Source: an uncultured Alphaproteobacteria bacterium (lineage in GTDB: Bacteria; Pseudomonadota; Alphaproteobacteria; Rhizobiales; Aestuariivirgaceae). Taken from it: DNA of 49,869 nucleotides. Below, piece by piece: positions 20,168 through 32,348 of this stretch (position 1 is its first letter; each line of letters begins with the position of its first letter). The notes below the pieces were generated by a model. The model saw nothing but the letters and a program-made list of their open reading frames with translations, was not told where the DNA came from and did not search any database. The position numbers and the translations under genes were made by a program. Where the stretch lies: NCBI GenBank assembly GCA_937872985.1, contig CALMUW010000010.1, forward strand, positions 1 through 49,869, given 5' to 3'.

Positions 20168-21139
20168 CTAGGCGACCTCCTGCTCGACCGGCCTGTGGCC
20201 CAGCCCGGTGAAGGCGTCGAAGGCGGCCCAGAACTGGGCCCTGACCTCATCCGCCTCCATCAGGATCTCATGACGGGCCGAGGGGATCACCACCACCGAC
20301 AGGCCGTGCAGCCGGGTGGCAAGCCGCATGAGCGCGCGATTGTCCACCAGCCGTTCCATGCCCGCCGCCACCGCCATGACCGGACAGGTGAGGTGCATCC
20401 TGGGCGCCTGGCGCTGCAGGCGCGCCGTGGCCCGCTCCGCCGCATGGATCCAGCCGATGCGGGGGCCCGGCGACTCCAGAGCCGGAAACTGCTCCAGCGT
20501 ATCGAAATCACGCCGCCAGCGCCCCTCGTCGCTGGTCAGCGGATTATCCTCGAAGGCATCGGTCTTCAGACTGCCGCGCCGCCGCCCCGGCAGGAACAGA
20601 CCCGTCAACCCGGCAAAGCGCAGACCCGCGAGAGTGAGGCGCCCCAGCGTCACCGGCATGGGCCCCGGCACAAAGCCCACCAGTGGCCCCGTGGTCATGA
20701 CCCGCTCAAACCAGTTGTGCCGGGCCACCGCGCGGATCAGGATCGGCCCGCCCATGGAATGGGCAAGGGCATAATAGGGCGGCGGGCAATCCGGCAGCAC
20801 CACCTGCTTCATCACCGTTTCCAGGTCCGTGTCGTAGCGGCTGAAATCGGTCACCACCGGCACCACGCTGCCGTCGCGCATCTTCTGTGAGCCGCCGGTG
20901 CCGCGCCAGTCGAAGGTGGCCGCTGCCAGGCCGCGCGCCATGAGGTCGCGCATGGTCTCGAAATAGCGTTCCAGAAAATCGCCCCGGCCGCCGAGAATGA
21001 CGACCGTGCCGCGCGCCGCCGGAACCCGCAGCCTGGCCGCGCGCAGGGCCACGCCATCAGGCGTCGTTACCGAAACCGCCGTCAGGCCATCGGGGGCCGG
21101 GTTGGTCCAACTGGAATGGAGATCGGAAGGCGCGCTCAT
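20168..21139 (-). CDS. Alpha/beta hydrolase (lysophospholipase / monoacylglycerol lipase-like)
   Basis: A 323-residue protein of the serine aminopeptidase S33 / PldB-like group. The nucleophile elbow AHSMGG places Ser at 128, the oxyanion region reads [12 protein letters not shown] with DWRGTGGS downstream, and the C-terminal SARHEILME supplies the catalytic His. A conserved Asp is likely in the [11 protein letters not shown] strand. There is no signal peptide, so a cytoplasmic or membrane-attached esterase is expected. The true substrate cannot be told from sequence. It stands alone between typA and the exported array. Confidence 0.85.
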   Translation of the reverse strand: MSAPSDLHSSWTNPAPDGLTAVSVTTPDGVALRAARLRVPAARGTVVILGGRGDFLERYFETMRDLMARGLAAATFDWRGTGGSQKMRDGSVVPVVTDFSRYDTDLETVMKQVVLPDCPPPYYALAHSMGGPILIRAVARHNWFERVMTTGPLVGFVPGPMPVTLGRLTLAGLRFAGLTGLFLPGRRRGSLKTDAFEDNPLTSDEGRWRRDFDTLEQFPALESPGPRIGWIHAAERATARLQRQAPRMHLTCPVMAVAAGMERLVDNRALMRLATRLHGLSVVVIPSARHEILMEADEVRAQFWAAFDAFTGLGHRPVEQEVA

Positions 21140-21230
21140 GCCCGCTTATCCCACTGCCTCGCGCGCTCTTCAAGCGGGCAAGCAAAGGACGGCGGAAATC
21201 CGCCGCCCGCATCGCTGCAACATCCGCCGC

Positions 21231-21905
21231 TCAGGGCAGCTTCTTCACTTCCGTCAACTCACCGCTGGCCGAAGCCACGGTGACGGCATAGGTCTTGCCG
21301 CCGCGCGTCGCCAGAAAGCGATAGCTGGCGCCGGAACAGGTCTGGGCCTTCACGCTGGCAAAGCCATAGCCGGAAACGATGCCCGACGCCTTGTCGCAGG
21401 TGAGGCGGCCCGCCGCGCCGCCCGTGTCCTTGGGTGTGGCCGATGCCGTGGTCACCGGCTTGGTCGCAGGCTTCTTCACGGTGGCGGGCACCGTGGTCTT
21501 GCTGCTGGTCACGGTCTTCTTCGCCGGCACGGTGGCCGTCTTCTTCACCGGCGTCTTCACCAGCCGGGGGGTCGGCAGAGGCTCGGGCTCGTAATAGCCC
21601 TGATCATAGCCGGGATCGCCATAGGGCGGCTCGCCATAGCTGTAATCATAGCGGCGCGGCCGCGGCGGTGGCACGTCATAGCCATAATCATAGCGCTTGA
21701 CATGGCGGCGCGGACGCAGCGGCGGCGCATCATGATAATCTTGCGGCCCGTCGTAAAAATCCTCCGGGTGCGGATCAATGAAATAAAGGGGCGGGAAGAA
21801 CACCTGGAGCGAGCGCAACCTTTGGCCCGCCTCCGCCGGTGACTGGAGCGAAGCACCCGCCAGCAAAGCGGCCGCCGACGCCAACAGATAGAAACTCTTT
21901 TTCAT
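21231..21905 (-). CDS. Exported repeat-rich protein with two-Cys C-terminal domain (paralogue 1)
   Basis: A 224-residue exported protein. The signal peptide reads MKKSFYLLASAAALLAGA and is cleaved after about AEA-G. I chose the ATG at 21905, which follows GAGGGG. The mature N-terminus is rich in Pro, Tyr, Arg and Asp (PPRPRRYDYSYGEPPYGD). A Lys/Thr/Pro/Val low-complexity linker (VKKTATVPAKKTV) follows. The last ~55 residues (LTCDKASGIVSGYGFASVKA, then CSGASYRFLA and GELTEVKKL) match the C-terminal domain of the next three genes. The shared pattern is Cys-x(n)-Gly-Phe/Tyr-x-x-Val, then Cys, then Gly-x-Ile/Leu-x-x-Val. The fold looks PepSY-like, which is inference. Function is unknown. Confidence 0.75.
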   Translation of the reverse strand: MKKSFYLLASAAALLAGASLQSPAEAGQRLRSLQVFFPPLYFIDPHPEDFYDGPQDYHDAPPLRPRRHVKRYDYGYDVPPPRPRRYDYSYGEPPYGDPGYDQGYYEPEPLPTPRLVKTPVKKTATVPAKKTVTSSKTTVPATVKKPATKPVTTASATPKDTGGAAGRLTCDKASGIVSGYGFASVKAQTCSGASYRFLATRGGKTYAVTVASASGELTEVKKLP

Positions 21906-21958
21906 TGCAGACCCCTCAGCCTGTGAGTGGGCGGAGGACAGCGCCTCCGCCCATGATG

Positions 21959-22366
21959 TCAACGCACGCGAACGATGCGGCCGGTATTGGCATTGGCGCG
22001 GAAGGTGTGGCGCTTGCCACCCTTGGTCGCCTTCAACACATGGAAGTTACCCCCGCAGCTCACCTGACGGACATTGGAATAGCCCCAGTTGTCGATCTTC
22101 CAGGCCGCTTCCTTGCAGGTCAGCCGGTAGGGATCCCACATCCGGTCGCGGCGATAGACGGGATAACGGTGATAGCCATGGCGCGGATAGAACCCGCCAC
22201 CGCAAAACGGATCCACGGGGCTGCACCAGCCACCATAGCCATAGCCCGGATAACCGAAGCCGAAGCCAGTGCCGATGTGAATCCGCGTCTTGGCGTCGGC
22301 AGCACCCGCCGACAGGGCCAGGCCCGCAGCGGCAATGGCAGCAAAAATCATGGGCTTGAAGGTCAT
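21959..22366 (-). CDS. Small exported Gly/Tyr-rich protein with two-Cys domain (paralogue 2)
   Basis: A 135-residue protein. A signal peptide (MTFKPMIFAAIAAAGLALSA) ends at about ADA-K. A Gly/Tyr/Pro-rich stretch with an extra cysteine pair (WCSPVDPFCGGG) follows. The shared C-terminal domain reads LTCKEAAWKIDNWGYSNVRQ, CGGNFHVLKATKGGK and NTGRIVRVR. The ATG at 22366 is preceded by GAGGGGATC, which fixes the start. It belongs to the same tandem array as its neighbours and shares the KTxIxIGxGxG motif just after the signal peptide. Role unknown; periplasmic or surface location expected. Confidence 0.75.
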   Translation of the reverse strand: MTFKPMIFAAIAAAGLALSAGAADAKTRIHIGTGFGFGYPGYGYGGWCSPVDPFCGGGFYPRHGYHRYPVYRRDRMWDPYRLTCKEAAWKIDNWGYSNVRQVSCGGNFHVLKATKGGKRHTFRANANTGRIVRVR

Positions 22367-22430
22367 GATCCCCTCCTCAATGAAGCAAGGCATGAGCGCC
22401 TTATGAAACCAAATCGTGGCATAAACGTGC

Positions 22431-22456
22431 TGAACGCAGGCCGAAGCCTGCGTTCA
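22431..22456 (-). repeat. UUCG hairpin repeat, copy A
   Basis: A perfect 11-bp inverted repeat (TGAACGCAGGC and its complement) around CGAA, which on the minus strand reads GGC-TTCG-GCC, the very stable UUCG tetraloop. It lies 34 bases after the stop of paralogue 3 on the coding strand. The same 26 bases, plus a few flanking ones, recur at 22937. There is no clear T-run, so it is either a weak terminator or an mRNA-end stabiliser. Confidence 0.7.
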
Positions 22457-22490
22457 TCTGGCGTTCATCTTGCGCGCAATGGCGGAAGTA

Positions 22491-22868
22491 TCAGTAGCCG
22501 TAGGCCCGGCGGACCGAGATGATGTCGCCCCGCAGGTTGACCTTCACCACCACCGGACGGCCATGGCGTTCCGCCCGGAAGCCATAGATCGGGCGCGAGC
22601 AGTCCATGGCGCGGACACGACGGAAGCCCTCAGAGCGGACTTCATCAGCGGCCTGGCCGCAGGTCATGCCACGCATGTGGCGGCGGCCATAGTAGCCCGC
22701 GTCATAGACATCAACATCATCATAGACCGGATAGCCGGGATAATAACCACCGACGCCCAGACCGATGCCGATATCAATGTTGGTCTTGGCCTGGGCCTGT
22801 TCAGCAGGCACGGCGGCAACCAGAGCGGTGGCAACGGCGGCGGAAGCAACGAGGGTCTTGGACAACAT
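22491..22868 (-). CDS. Small exported protein with two-Cys domain (paralogue 3)
   Basis: A 125-residue protein. A signal peptide (MLSKTLVASAAVATALVAA) ends near AQA-K, followed by KTNIDIGIGLGVGGYYPGY and a Tyr/Asp-rich stretch. The shared C-terminal domain reads TCGQAADEVRSEGFRRVRAM, CSRPIYGFRAERHGR and GDIISVRRAYGY. It is very close to paralogue 4, with CSRPIYGFRA identical. The start has an AAGGAGAAACC leader. A dyad in the leader (22884-22913) is listed separately. Function unknown. Confidence 0.78.
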   Translation of the reverse strand: MLSKTLVASAAVATALVAAVPAEQAQAKTNIDIGIGLGVGGYYPGYPVYDDVDVYDAGYYGRRHMRGMTCGQAADEVRSEGFRRVRAMDCSRPIYGFRAERHGRPVVVKVNLRGDIISVRRAYGY

Positions 22869-22883
22869 GGGTTTCTCCTTTGG

Positions 22884-22913
22884 TCAATTGATGACCACCC
22901 CGGTCATCGTTGA
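22884..22913 (-). promoter_or_regulatory. Dyad in the leader of paralogue 3
   Basis: An interrupted inverted repeat, TCAA-TT-GATGACC, five-base spacer, GGTCATC-G-TTGA, lies 16-45 bases upstream of the start codon. It could be an operator or a leader hairpin near the ribosome-binding site. No matching copy is seen upstream of the neighbouring paralogues. Confidence 0.4.
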
Positions 22914-22936
22914 CGTGAGTGATACCCCATCAAACT

Positions 22937-22962
22937 TGAACGCAGGCCGAAGCCTGCGTTCA
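22937..22962 (-). repeat. UUCG hairpin repeat, copy B
   Basis: Identical to copy A over the whole 26-bp dyad and the adjoining ATCTG. It lies 31 bases after the stop of paralogue 4, so each copy follows a paralogue by about the same distance. This suggests the hairpin was duplicated with the gene. Confidence 0.7.
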
Positions 22963-22993
22963 TCTGTCATTCATGTGAAAATATTTTTTCGGA

Positions 22994-23353
22994 TCAGCGA
23001 TAGATGCGCCGCACCGAGATGATGTTGCCGCGCTGGTTCACGTTGACCATGACGGGGCGGCCATTCTTGCTGGCGCGGAAACCATAGATCGGGCGCGAGC
23101 AGTCCACCGCGCGCACATTCTTGAAGCCGGCGCGCCACACCACGCGAGACGCCTGACCACAGGTGGCACCGCGCATGTAGCGATAGCCGTTATAACGGTG
23201 ACGGTAGCCGTCGTAATAATAATAGCCCGGATAGGGCGTGCCGATGCCAATGCCGATGTCGACGTTGGTCTTGGCTTCGGCCTGCGGTGCCGGCATGGCG
23301 AGCAGGGCGCCCAGGCCCAGGGCAGCAGCGGCAAAGAAGGACTTGGAGAACAT
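22994..23353 (-). CDS. Small exported protein with two-Cys domain (paralogue 4)
   Basis: A 119-residue protein. A signal peptide (MFSKSFFAAAALGLGALLAM) ends near AEA-K, followed by KTNVDIGIGIGTPYPGYYYY and the shared domain: TCGQASRVVWRAGFKNVRAV, CSRPIYGFRASKNGRPVMVN, GNIISVRRIYR. The ATG at 23353 follows AAGGAGC at nine bases. The open frame extends 65 codons upstream, but that part runs through the hsp20 leader region and is not protein-like. It is the most promoter-proximal member of the array and the closest relative of paralogue 3. Confidence 0.78.
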   Translation of the reverse strand: MFSKSFFAAAALGLGALLAMPAPQAEAKTNVDIGIGIGTPYPGYYYYDGYRHRYNGYRYMRGATCGQASRVVWRAGFKNVRAVDCSRPIYGFRASKNGRPVMVNVNQRGNIISVRRIYR

Positions 23354-23485
23354 GGCATAAGCTCCTTGCAGGGTTTTGGTCGTGGCCACCCGGAATGCGG
23401 GCGCTGACATCCATAATGACGTCACCTGGCGAAAGTTCCGTCGCCACCCACTTGAATTTCCTGGCGTGAGACCCATTTCAGCCAT

Positions 23486-23567
23486 GCAGGCGCCGGTTCC
23501 GGGCCTGTGCAGTTCCCGGCCCTTCGGGCGGGGATGAACCCGAAACACATTGCTTCAGGAGAATGTG
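23486..23567 (+). promoter_or_regulatory. ROSE-like RNA thermometer upstream of hsp20
   Basis: Three hairpins in a row precede the hsp20 start. The first is CAGGC-G-CCGG/CCGG-GCCTG (23487-23507). The second is CCC-G-GCCC around TTC with GGGC-G-GGG (23515-23533), containing a G-G opposition. The third (23546-23567) has a CACATT/AATGTG stem enclosing TTGCT facing AGGAG. Sequestering the ribosome-binding site by a U-U/C-G-C-U strand is the diagnostic of ROSE elements, which melt at heat-shock temperature and occur upstream of small heat-shock genes in Rhizobiales. Confidence 0.7.
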
Positions 23568-24020
23568 ATGTTTGATCTGACCCCCCTCTATCGTTCCTCC
23601 ATCGGTTTTGACCGTCTTGCCCGCATGATGGACGAGGCTGCCGGTTTTGAGGCTCCCGCCTATCCGCCCTATAACATCGAGCGCCTGGGCGAAGATGCCT
23701 ATCGCATCACCATGGCCGTTGCCGGCTTCGCGCCGGAAGACATTGGCCTTGAAGTGAAGGGCCAGGCTCTGACGGTCACCGGCAAGAAGGCCGAGAAGGC
23801 CGACGCCAAGACCGAATACCTGCATCAGGGCATTGCGGCCCGCTCCTTCGAGCGCCGCTTCCAGCTTGCCGATCATGTTGAGGTGACCGGTGCCGAGATG
23901 GACAATGGCCTTCTGCATATCGCGCTGAAGCGCGTGGTGCCCGAGGCGCTGAAGCCCCGCACCATCGCGGTCAAGCAGGCCGAGACGCCGAAGACCATCG
24001 AAGCCAGGAAGGCCGCGTAA
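23568..24020 (+). CDS. Small heat-shock protein (Hsp20/IbpA family)
   Basis: A 150-residue alpha-crystallin-type holdase that keeps unfolding proteins soluble for DnaK. The N-terminus (FDLTPLYRSSIGFDRLARMM) is the class-A rhizobial Hsp20 type. The alpha-crystallin domain spans residues ~35-125, with ITMAVAGFAPEDIGLEV and the closing GLLHIALKRVVPE. The ATG at 23568 is set by CAGGAGAATGTG. A TTG further upstream lies inside the thermometer stem. Regulation is probably translational, by the ROSE-like leader. An alternative name would be hspA/B/D/H, which cannot be decided here. Confidence 0.92.
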   Translation: MFDLTPLYRSSIGFDRLARMMDEAAGFEAPAYPPYNIERLGEDAYRITMAVAGFAPEDIGLEVKGQALTVTGKKAEKADAKTEYLHQGIAARSFERRFQLADHVEVTGAEMDNGLLHIALKRVVPEALKPRTIAVKQAETPKTIEARKAA

Positions 24021-24043
24021 TCCTTCCGTGAGAAACGTGGGTG

Positions 24044-24070
24044 GGGCGCCGGGAAACCGGCGCCCTATTT
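24044..24070. terminator. Hairpin terminator between hsp20 and ltaE
   Basis: A perfect 9-bp GC-rich stem (GGGCGCCGG and its complement) with a GAAA tetraloop, followed by TATTT on the plus strand. The right arm overlaps the stop codon of the convergent threonine aldolase gene. Confidence 0.6.
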
Positions 24071-25111
24071 CTGCGCCAGGGTCAGGAAACGCTCGACCGC
24101 CGCAGGCGGCGTGGCGTGCGACAGGACAAAGCGCGCAAAAACCTCATCCGGGCCGGGCTTTTCCGCCAAGCCATCCGGCAGCCAGTCGTAATAGACCGCC
24201 CCCGCCGCCTGCCAGGCCTCGTGAGCGGCACGCGGCAGAACGGCGAAAACCTCATTGGCTTCCACCCTGTGCCCAAGCCTCACCCCCGGCACCTGGGCCA
24301 GCCTTGCGGCCAGCGTGCGGGCCAGGGCATTGGCGGCGCGGGCATTCTCCAGCCACAGGTCATGCTCCAGATAGGCCAGCATCTGTGCCGCCAGAAAGCG
24401 GCTCTTCGACACCAACTGTCCGCCGCGCATCTGGCGGTAATTGAAATCCCGCGCCAGCGCGGCGTCAAAGATCACCACCGCCTCCAGCATCATGCCGCCA
24501 TTCTTGGTGCCGCCGAAGGACATGATGTCCACGCCCGCCTGCCAGGTCAGCGCCGCCGGCGAACAGCCCAGGCTGGCCACCGCATTGGCGAAGCGCGCGC
24601 CGTCCATGTGCAGCTTCATGCCGCGCCCGTGGGCGAGGTCAGCGAGCGCCCTCACTTCGGCGGGCGTGTAAACCGTGCCCGCCTCGCTGGCATTGGTGAT
24701 GGAGATGGTGGCCGGTTTGGGATCATGTTCACCCCGGATGAAACCCTTGAGCACATTGGCCACCTCGGCGGGCGTGATCTTGCCGCCCCGGCCATGGATG
24801 CCGATCAGCTTGCCGCCGCCGATGAACATTTCGGGGGCATTGCATTCATCGACCGCGATATGCGCCTCGGCGTGGCAGATGACCGCGCCATAGGGCGGCG
24901 TGGCGGCAGAGAGCGCCAGGCCATTGGCCGCCGTGCCCGTGGTCACCAGATGGACCGCGACCTCACGCTCAAACACCTGTGCCAGGCGGGCGCGCGCCGC
25001 CGCGGTGAGATTGTCATAGGAGTAGGACCTGGCGGTGCCCTCGTTGGCCGCCACCATGGCGGCGAGAATGCGCGGGTCCACGCCATAGACATTATCGGAT
25101 GCAAAATTCAT
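24065..25111 (-). CDS. ltaE: Low-specificity threonine aldolase
   Basis: A 348-residue fold-type-I PLP enzyme of the beta-eliminating lyase family, which cleaves threonine or allo-threonine to glycine and acetaldehyde. The PLP lysine is K203 in SFGGTKNGG and the cofactor-ring Asp is D170 in HMDGARFANA. The early FASDN and GTAANGLAL segments fit the family. Length is normal. It reads toward hsp20 and shares a terminator with it. The EamA transporter lies 24 bases upstream in the same direction, so the two are probably co-transcribed, possibly pairing an amino-acid catabolic enzyme with an exporter. Confidence 0.92.
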   Translation of the reverse strand: MNFASDNVYGVDPRILAAMVAANEGTARSYSYDNLTAAARARLAQVFEREVAVHLVTTGTAANGLALSAATPPYGAVICHAEAHIAVDECNAPEMFIGGGKLIGIHGRGGKITPAEVANVLKGFIRGEHDPKPATISITNASEAGTVYTPAEVRALADLAHGRGMKLHMDGARFANAVASLGCSPAALTWQAGVDIMSFGGTKNGGMMLEAVVIFDAALARDFNYRQMRGGQLVSKSRFLAAQMLAYLEHDLWLENARAANALARTLAARLAQVPGVRLGHRVEANEVFAVLPRAAHEAWQAAGAVYYDWLPDGLAEKPGPDEVFARFVLSHATPPAAVERFLTLAQK

Positions 25112-25135
25112 GGGGGTCCTCGTCTGCGCGCTGTT

Positions 25136-26032
25136 CTAAACTTCTGGCTCGCTGCGGTCGAGGGCCTTGCTGGTCTCGCGCTGTCCCAGCGCCAGAACCG
25201 CAAGACCGGCGCCAAGAATGAGCATAATGCCGAGACTGGCCAACCCGTTGGGCCAGGTGCCGAAGATCACTACGCCATAGATCACCGCCCAGACCGTGAA
25301 GGCATAATAGAAGGGTGCCAGCACCCGCGCCGGGGCCAGCCGGAAGGCCACGAAGATCAACAGATGGCCGAACATCAGAAACAAGCCCGCCGCCGCCAGC
25401 AGGGAGAGTGTCGCCGGCGCGGGCCACACCGGCGTTTCAAAGGCGAGCATGATGGGGGCCGTCACCAGGGGCACGACCGTCAGGGTGGAGAGAGTTACCA
25501 CGAAGGCGGGCACGGCGGGCGGCATGCGGCGCGAGGCGAGATCGCGCGACGCCCCGCCCAGCGCGGTGAGGAAGGCAAAGAAGGCGTAGGGCGACGCCGA
25601 GGCCGCGCCCGGCTGGGCCACCAGCAGCGCCCCCAGAACACCCACTCCGACCAGGGCCAGACGAAGCGCGCCGATCCTCTCGCCCCAGAGCAGGCTGCTG
25701 CCCACCAGTGTCAGCAGCGGTGCAATCTGGAAAATCGCCGTGGCGTTGGCCACGCCCACATGCACCAGCGCCAGAATGAAGCTGCTGATCGCCACCACCT
25801 CGAACAGGCTGCGCAGGATGACCCGGGGATGGGCCAGAAAATGCAAACTGCCGCCCTGCCCCATGAGCAGCACCAGCGGCAGGCACCACAGGCTGGCGAA
25901 GAGGCCGCGCACCGTCACCACCTCGAAGGGCGGCAAAGCCGCCGTCGCCAGCTGCATCAGGCTGTCATTGAGAACGAAACTGCCCGCCGCGATGATCATG
26001 GCGGCAATGGCGCGGGTGTTGGTGTGCTGCAT
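25136..26032 (-). CDS. DMT-superfamily (EamA) transporter
   Basis: A 298-residue inner-membrane protein with ten predicted helices arranged as two EamA repeats. The first repeat begins AAMIIAAGSFVLNDSLMQL and the second includes LLAAAGLFLMFGHLLIFVAF. The end AGLAVLALGQRETSKAL is cytoplasmic. DMT proteins export small metabolites such as amino acids or riboflavin, but the substrate cannot be assigned. It is the promoter-proximal gene of a likely two-gene unit with ltaE. Confidence 0.88.
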   Translation of the reverse strand: MQHTNTRAIAAMIIAAGSFVLNDSLMQLATAALPPFEVVTVRGLFASLWCLPLVLLMGQGGSLHFLAHPRVILRSLFEVVAISSFILALVHVGVANATAIFQIAPLLTLVGSSLLWGERIGALRLALVGVGVLGALLVAQPGAASASPYAFFAFLTALGGASRDLASRRMPPAVPAFVVTLSTLTVVPLVTAPIMLAFETPVWPAPATLSLLAAAGLFLMFGHLLIFVAFRLAPARVLAPFYYAFTVWAVIYGVVIFGTWPNGLASLGIMLILGAGLAVLALGQRETSKALDRSEPEV

Positions 26033-26114
26033 GGCTGGCTCTTACCTGCGCCGGTGACCCTCGCCAAGGCGTCAATTCGCGCAATTTTATTGCTCATTTT
26101 CTGACAAGACAATT

Positions 26115-26175
26115 CATTCCTTGCGCGTTAGGGTTCTTTCTGCTTTACCCGGAAGGAATGGTCAGTATTGCTGAC
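26115..26175 (+). promoter_or_regulatory. Dyad elements upstream of gltB
   Basis: Two inverted repeats lie in the 175-bp gap before gltB: CATTCCTT (26115-26122) with AAGGAATG (26153-26160), and directly after it GTCAG-TATTG-CTGAC (26161-26175). Either could be an operator for nitrogen- or leucine-responsive control of glutamate synthase. The regulator is not identifiable from these sequences. Confidence 0.35.
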
Positions 26176-26207
26176 CTTTATCCCGCCCTGGCCTTGAGGA
26201 GGACCCC

Positions 26208-30881
<4,674 letters not shown>

Positions 30882-30883
30882 AC

Positions 30884-32302
30884 ATGGGCAAGGTCACAGG
30901 CTTTCTCGAGATCGACCGGCAGGACCGCAAATATGCGCCCGCCGCCGACCGCATCCGCCACTACAACGAGTTCGTCATTCCGCTGTCGGAAGAAGCCACC
31001 CGCAATCAGGCGGCGCGCTGCATGAACTGCGGCATCCCCTATTGCCACAGCGGCTGCCCGGTGAACAACCAGATCCCGGACTGGAATGATCTCGTCTATA
31101 ACGGCAACTGGGAGGAAGCGGCGCGCAACCTCCACACCACCAACAATTTCCCGGAATTCACCGGCCGGGTCTGCCCCGCGCCCTGCGAGGCCTCCTGCAC
31201 GCTGAACATCGAGGACGCGCCGGTCACCATCAAAACCATCGAATGCGCCATCGTTGACCGCGCCTGGGACAAGGGCTGGATCAAGCCGGAGATTGCGCCC
31301 GAAAAGACCGGCAAGAAGATCGCCATCATCGGCTCAGGCCCCGCCGGTCTTGCCGCCGCCCAGCAATTGGCGCGCGCCGGCCACGCCGTCCATGTCTTCG
31401 AGAAGAACGCCAAGGCGGGCGGCCTGATGCGCTATGGCATTCCCGACTTCAAGCTCGACAAGCATCTGATCGACCGCCGCGTGACGCAGATGGAAGCCGA
31501 GGGCGTCGTCTTCCACTACAATGCCCACATCGGCGTCACCCAGGACGCGCGCCAGATCGTCGACTCCTTTGATGCCGTGATCCTGTCGGGCGGGGCCGAA
31601 CTGCCGCGCGATCTCGCCGTTCCGGGCCGCGAGCTCAAGGGCATTCACTTCGCCATGCAGTTCCTGCCGCAGCAGAACCGCCGCGTCTCCGAGGAATACC
31701 CGGTGGAGAAAAATCCCATCCTCGCCGCAGGCAAGCATGTGGTGGTCATCGGCGGCGGCGACACCGGCTCCGACTGCATCGGCACATCGGTGCGTCAGGG
31801 CGCGGCCTCGGTGGTTCAGCTTGAGGTCATGCCCAAGCCGCCGGAGAAGGAAAACAAGGCCCTGACCTGGCCCAACTGGCCCCTGAAGCTCCGCACCTCG
31901 TCGTCCCATCAGGAGGGTGCGGAACGCGACTTCTCGGTTGCCACCAAGTCCTTCACCGGCAGCGATGGCCAGGTGACAGGCCTGAACTGTGTGCGCCTCG
32001 GCCCCGACATGAAGGAAATTCCGGGCAGCGATTTCACCCTCCAGGCCGATCTCGTCTTCCTTGCCATGGGCTTCGTTCATCCCGTGCATGAGGGCATGGT
32101 GAAAAGCCTCGGCGTGGCCCTGGACAATCGCGGCAATGTGGAGGCCAACACCGTGGCCTATCAGACCAGCATGGCCAAGGTTTTCGCCGCGGGCGACATG
32201 CGGCGCGGCCAGTCGCTGGTGGTCTGGGCCATCCGCGAGGGCCGTCAGGCGGCGCGCGCCGTCGATGAATACCTCATGGGCGAAACCATCCTGCCGCGCT
32301 GA
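30884..32302 (+). CDS. gltD: Glutamate synthase [NADPH] small subunit
   Basis: A 472-residue subunit that passes electrons from NADPH via FAD and two 4Fe-4S clusters to GltB. Cluster cysteines are seen in [18 protein letters not shown] and in [10 protein letters not shown]. The FAD site is [19 protein letters not shown] and the NADPH site is [15 protein letters not shown]. The C-terminus ends [18 protein letters not shown] start it at ATG 30884, eight bases after GGAGGG. A GTG at 30878, which overlaps the gltB stop, is the alternative and adds two residues. A strong terminator closes the operon. Confidence 0.96.
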   Translation: MGKVTGFLEIDRQDRKYAPAADRIRHYNEFVIPLSEEATRNQAARCMNCGIPYCHSGCPVNNQIPDWNDLVYNGNWEEAARNLHTTNNFPEFTGRVCPAPCEASCTLNIEDAPVTIKTIECAIVDRAWDKGWIKPEIAPEKTGKKIAIIGSGPAGLAAAQQLARAGHAVHVFEKNAKAGGLMRYGIPDFKLDKHLIDRRVTQMEAEGVVFHYNAHIGVTQDARQIVDSFDAVILSGGAELPRDLAVPGRELKGIHFAMQFLPQQNRRVSEEYPVEKNPILAAGKHVVVIGGGDTGSDCIGTSVRQGAASVVQLEVMPKPPEKENKALTWPNWPLKLRTSSSHQEGAERDFSVATKSFTGSDGQVTGLNCVRLGPDMKEIPGSDFTLQADLVFLAMGFVHPVHEGMVKSLGVALDNRGNVEANTVAYQTSMAKVFAAGDMRRGQSLVVWAIREGRQAARAVDEYLMGETILPR

Positions 32303-32322
32303 AGTGCGGCACATATCATGAG

Positions 32323-32348
32323 AAAGGCCGCCGCACGCGGCCTTTTTT
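32323..32348 (+). terminator. Intrinsic terminator of the gltBD operon
   Basis: A 9-bp stem (AAAGGCCGC and its complement) with a five-base loop, followed by a run of six T. The end of the T-run touches the stop codon of the convergent DUF459 gene, so the element may also end that transcript, since AAA precedes the stem. Confidence 0.85.

Noticed and set aside
23354..23548. Extended N-terminus for paralogue 4 (65 extra codons)
   Set aside because: The added part runs through the hsp20 leader region and lacks a signal peptide. The ATG at 23353 has a strong ribosome site.
24041..26104. A 687-codon frame over ltaE and the EamA gene
   Set aside because: Both real genes on the other strand have clear motifs. 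The long frame is rich in Arg/Gln/His and crosses the gene boundary.
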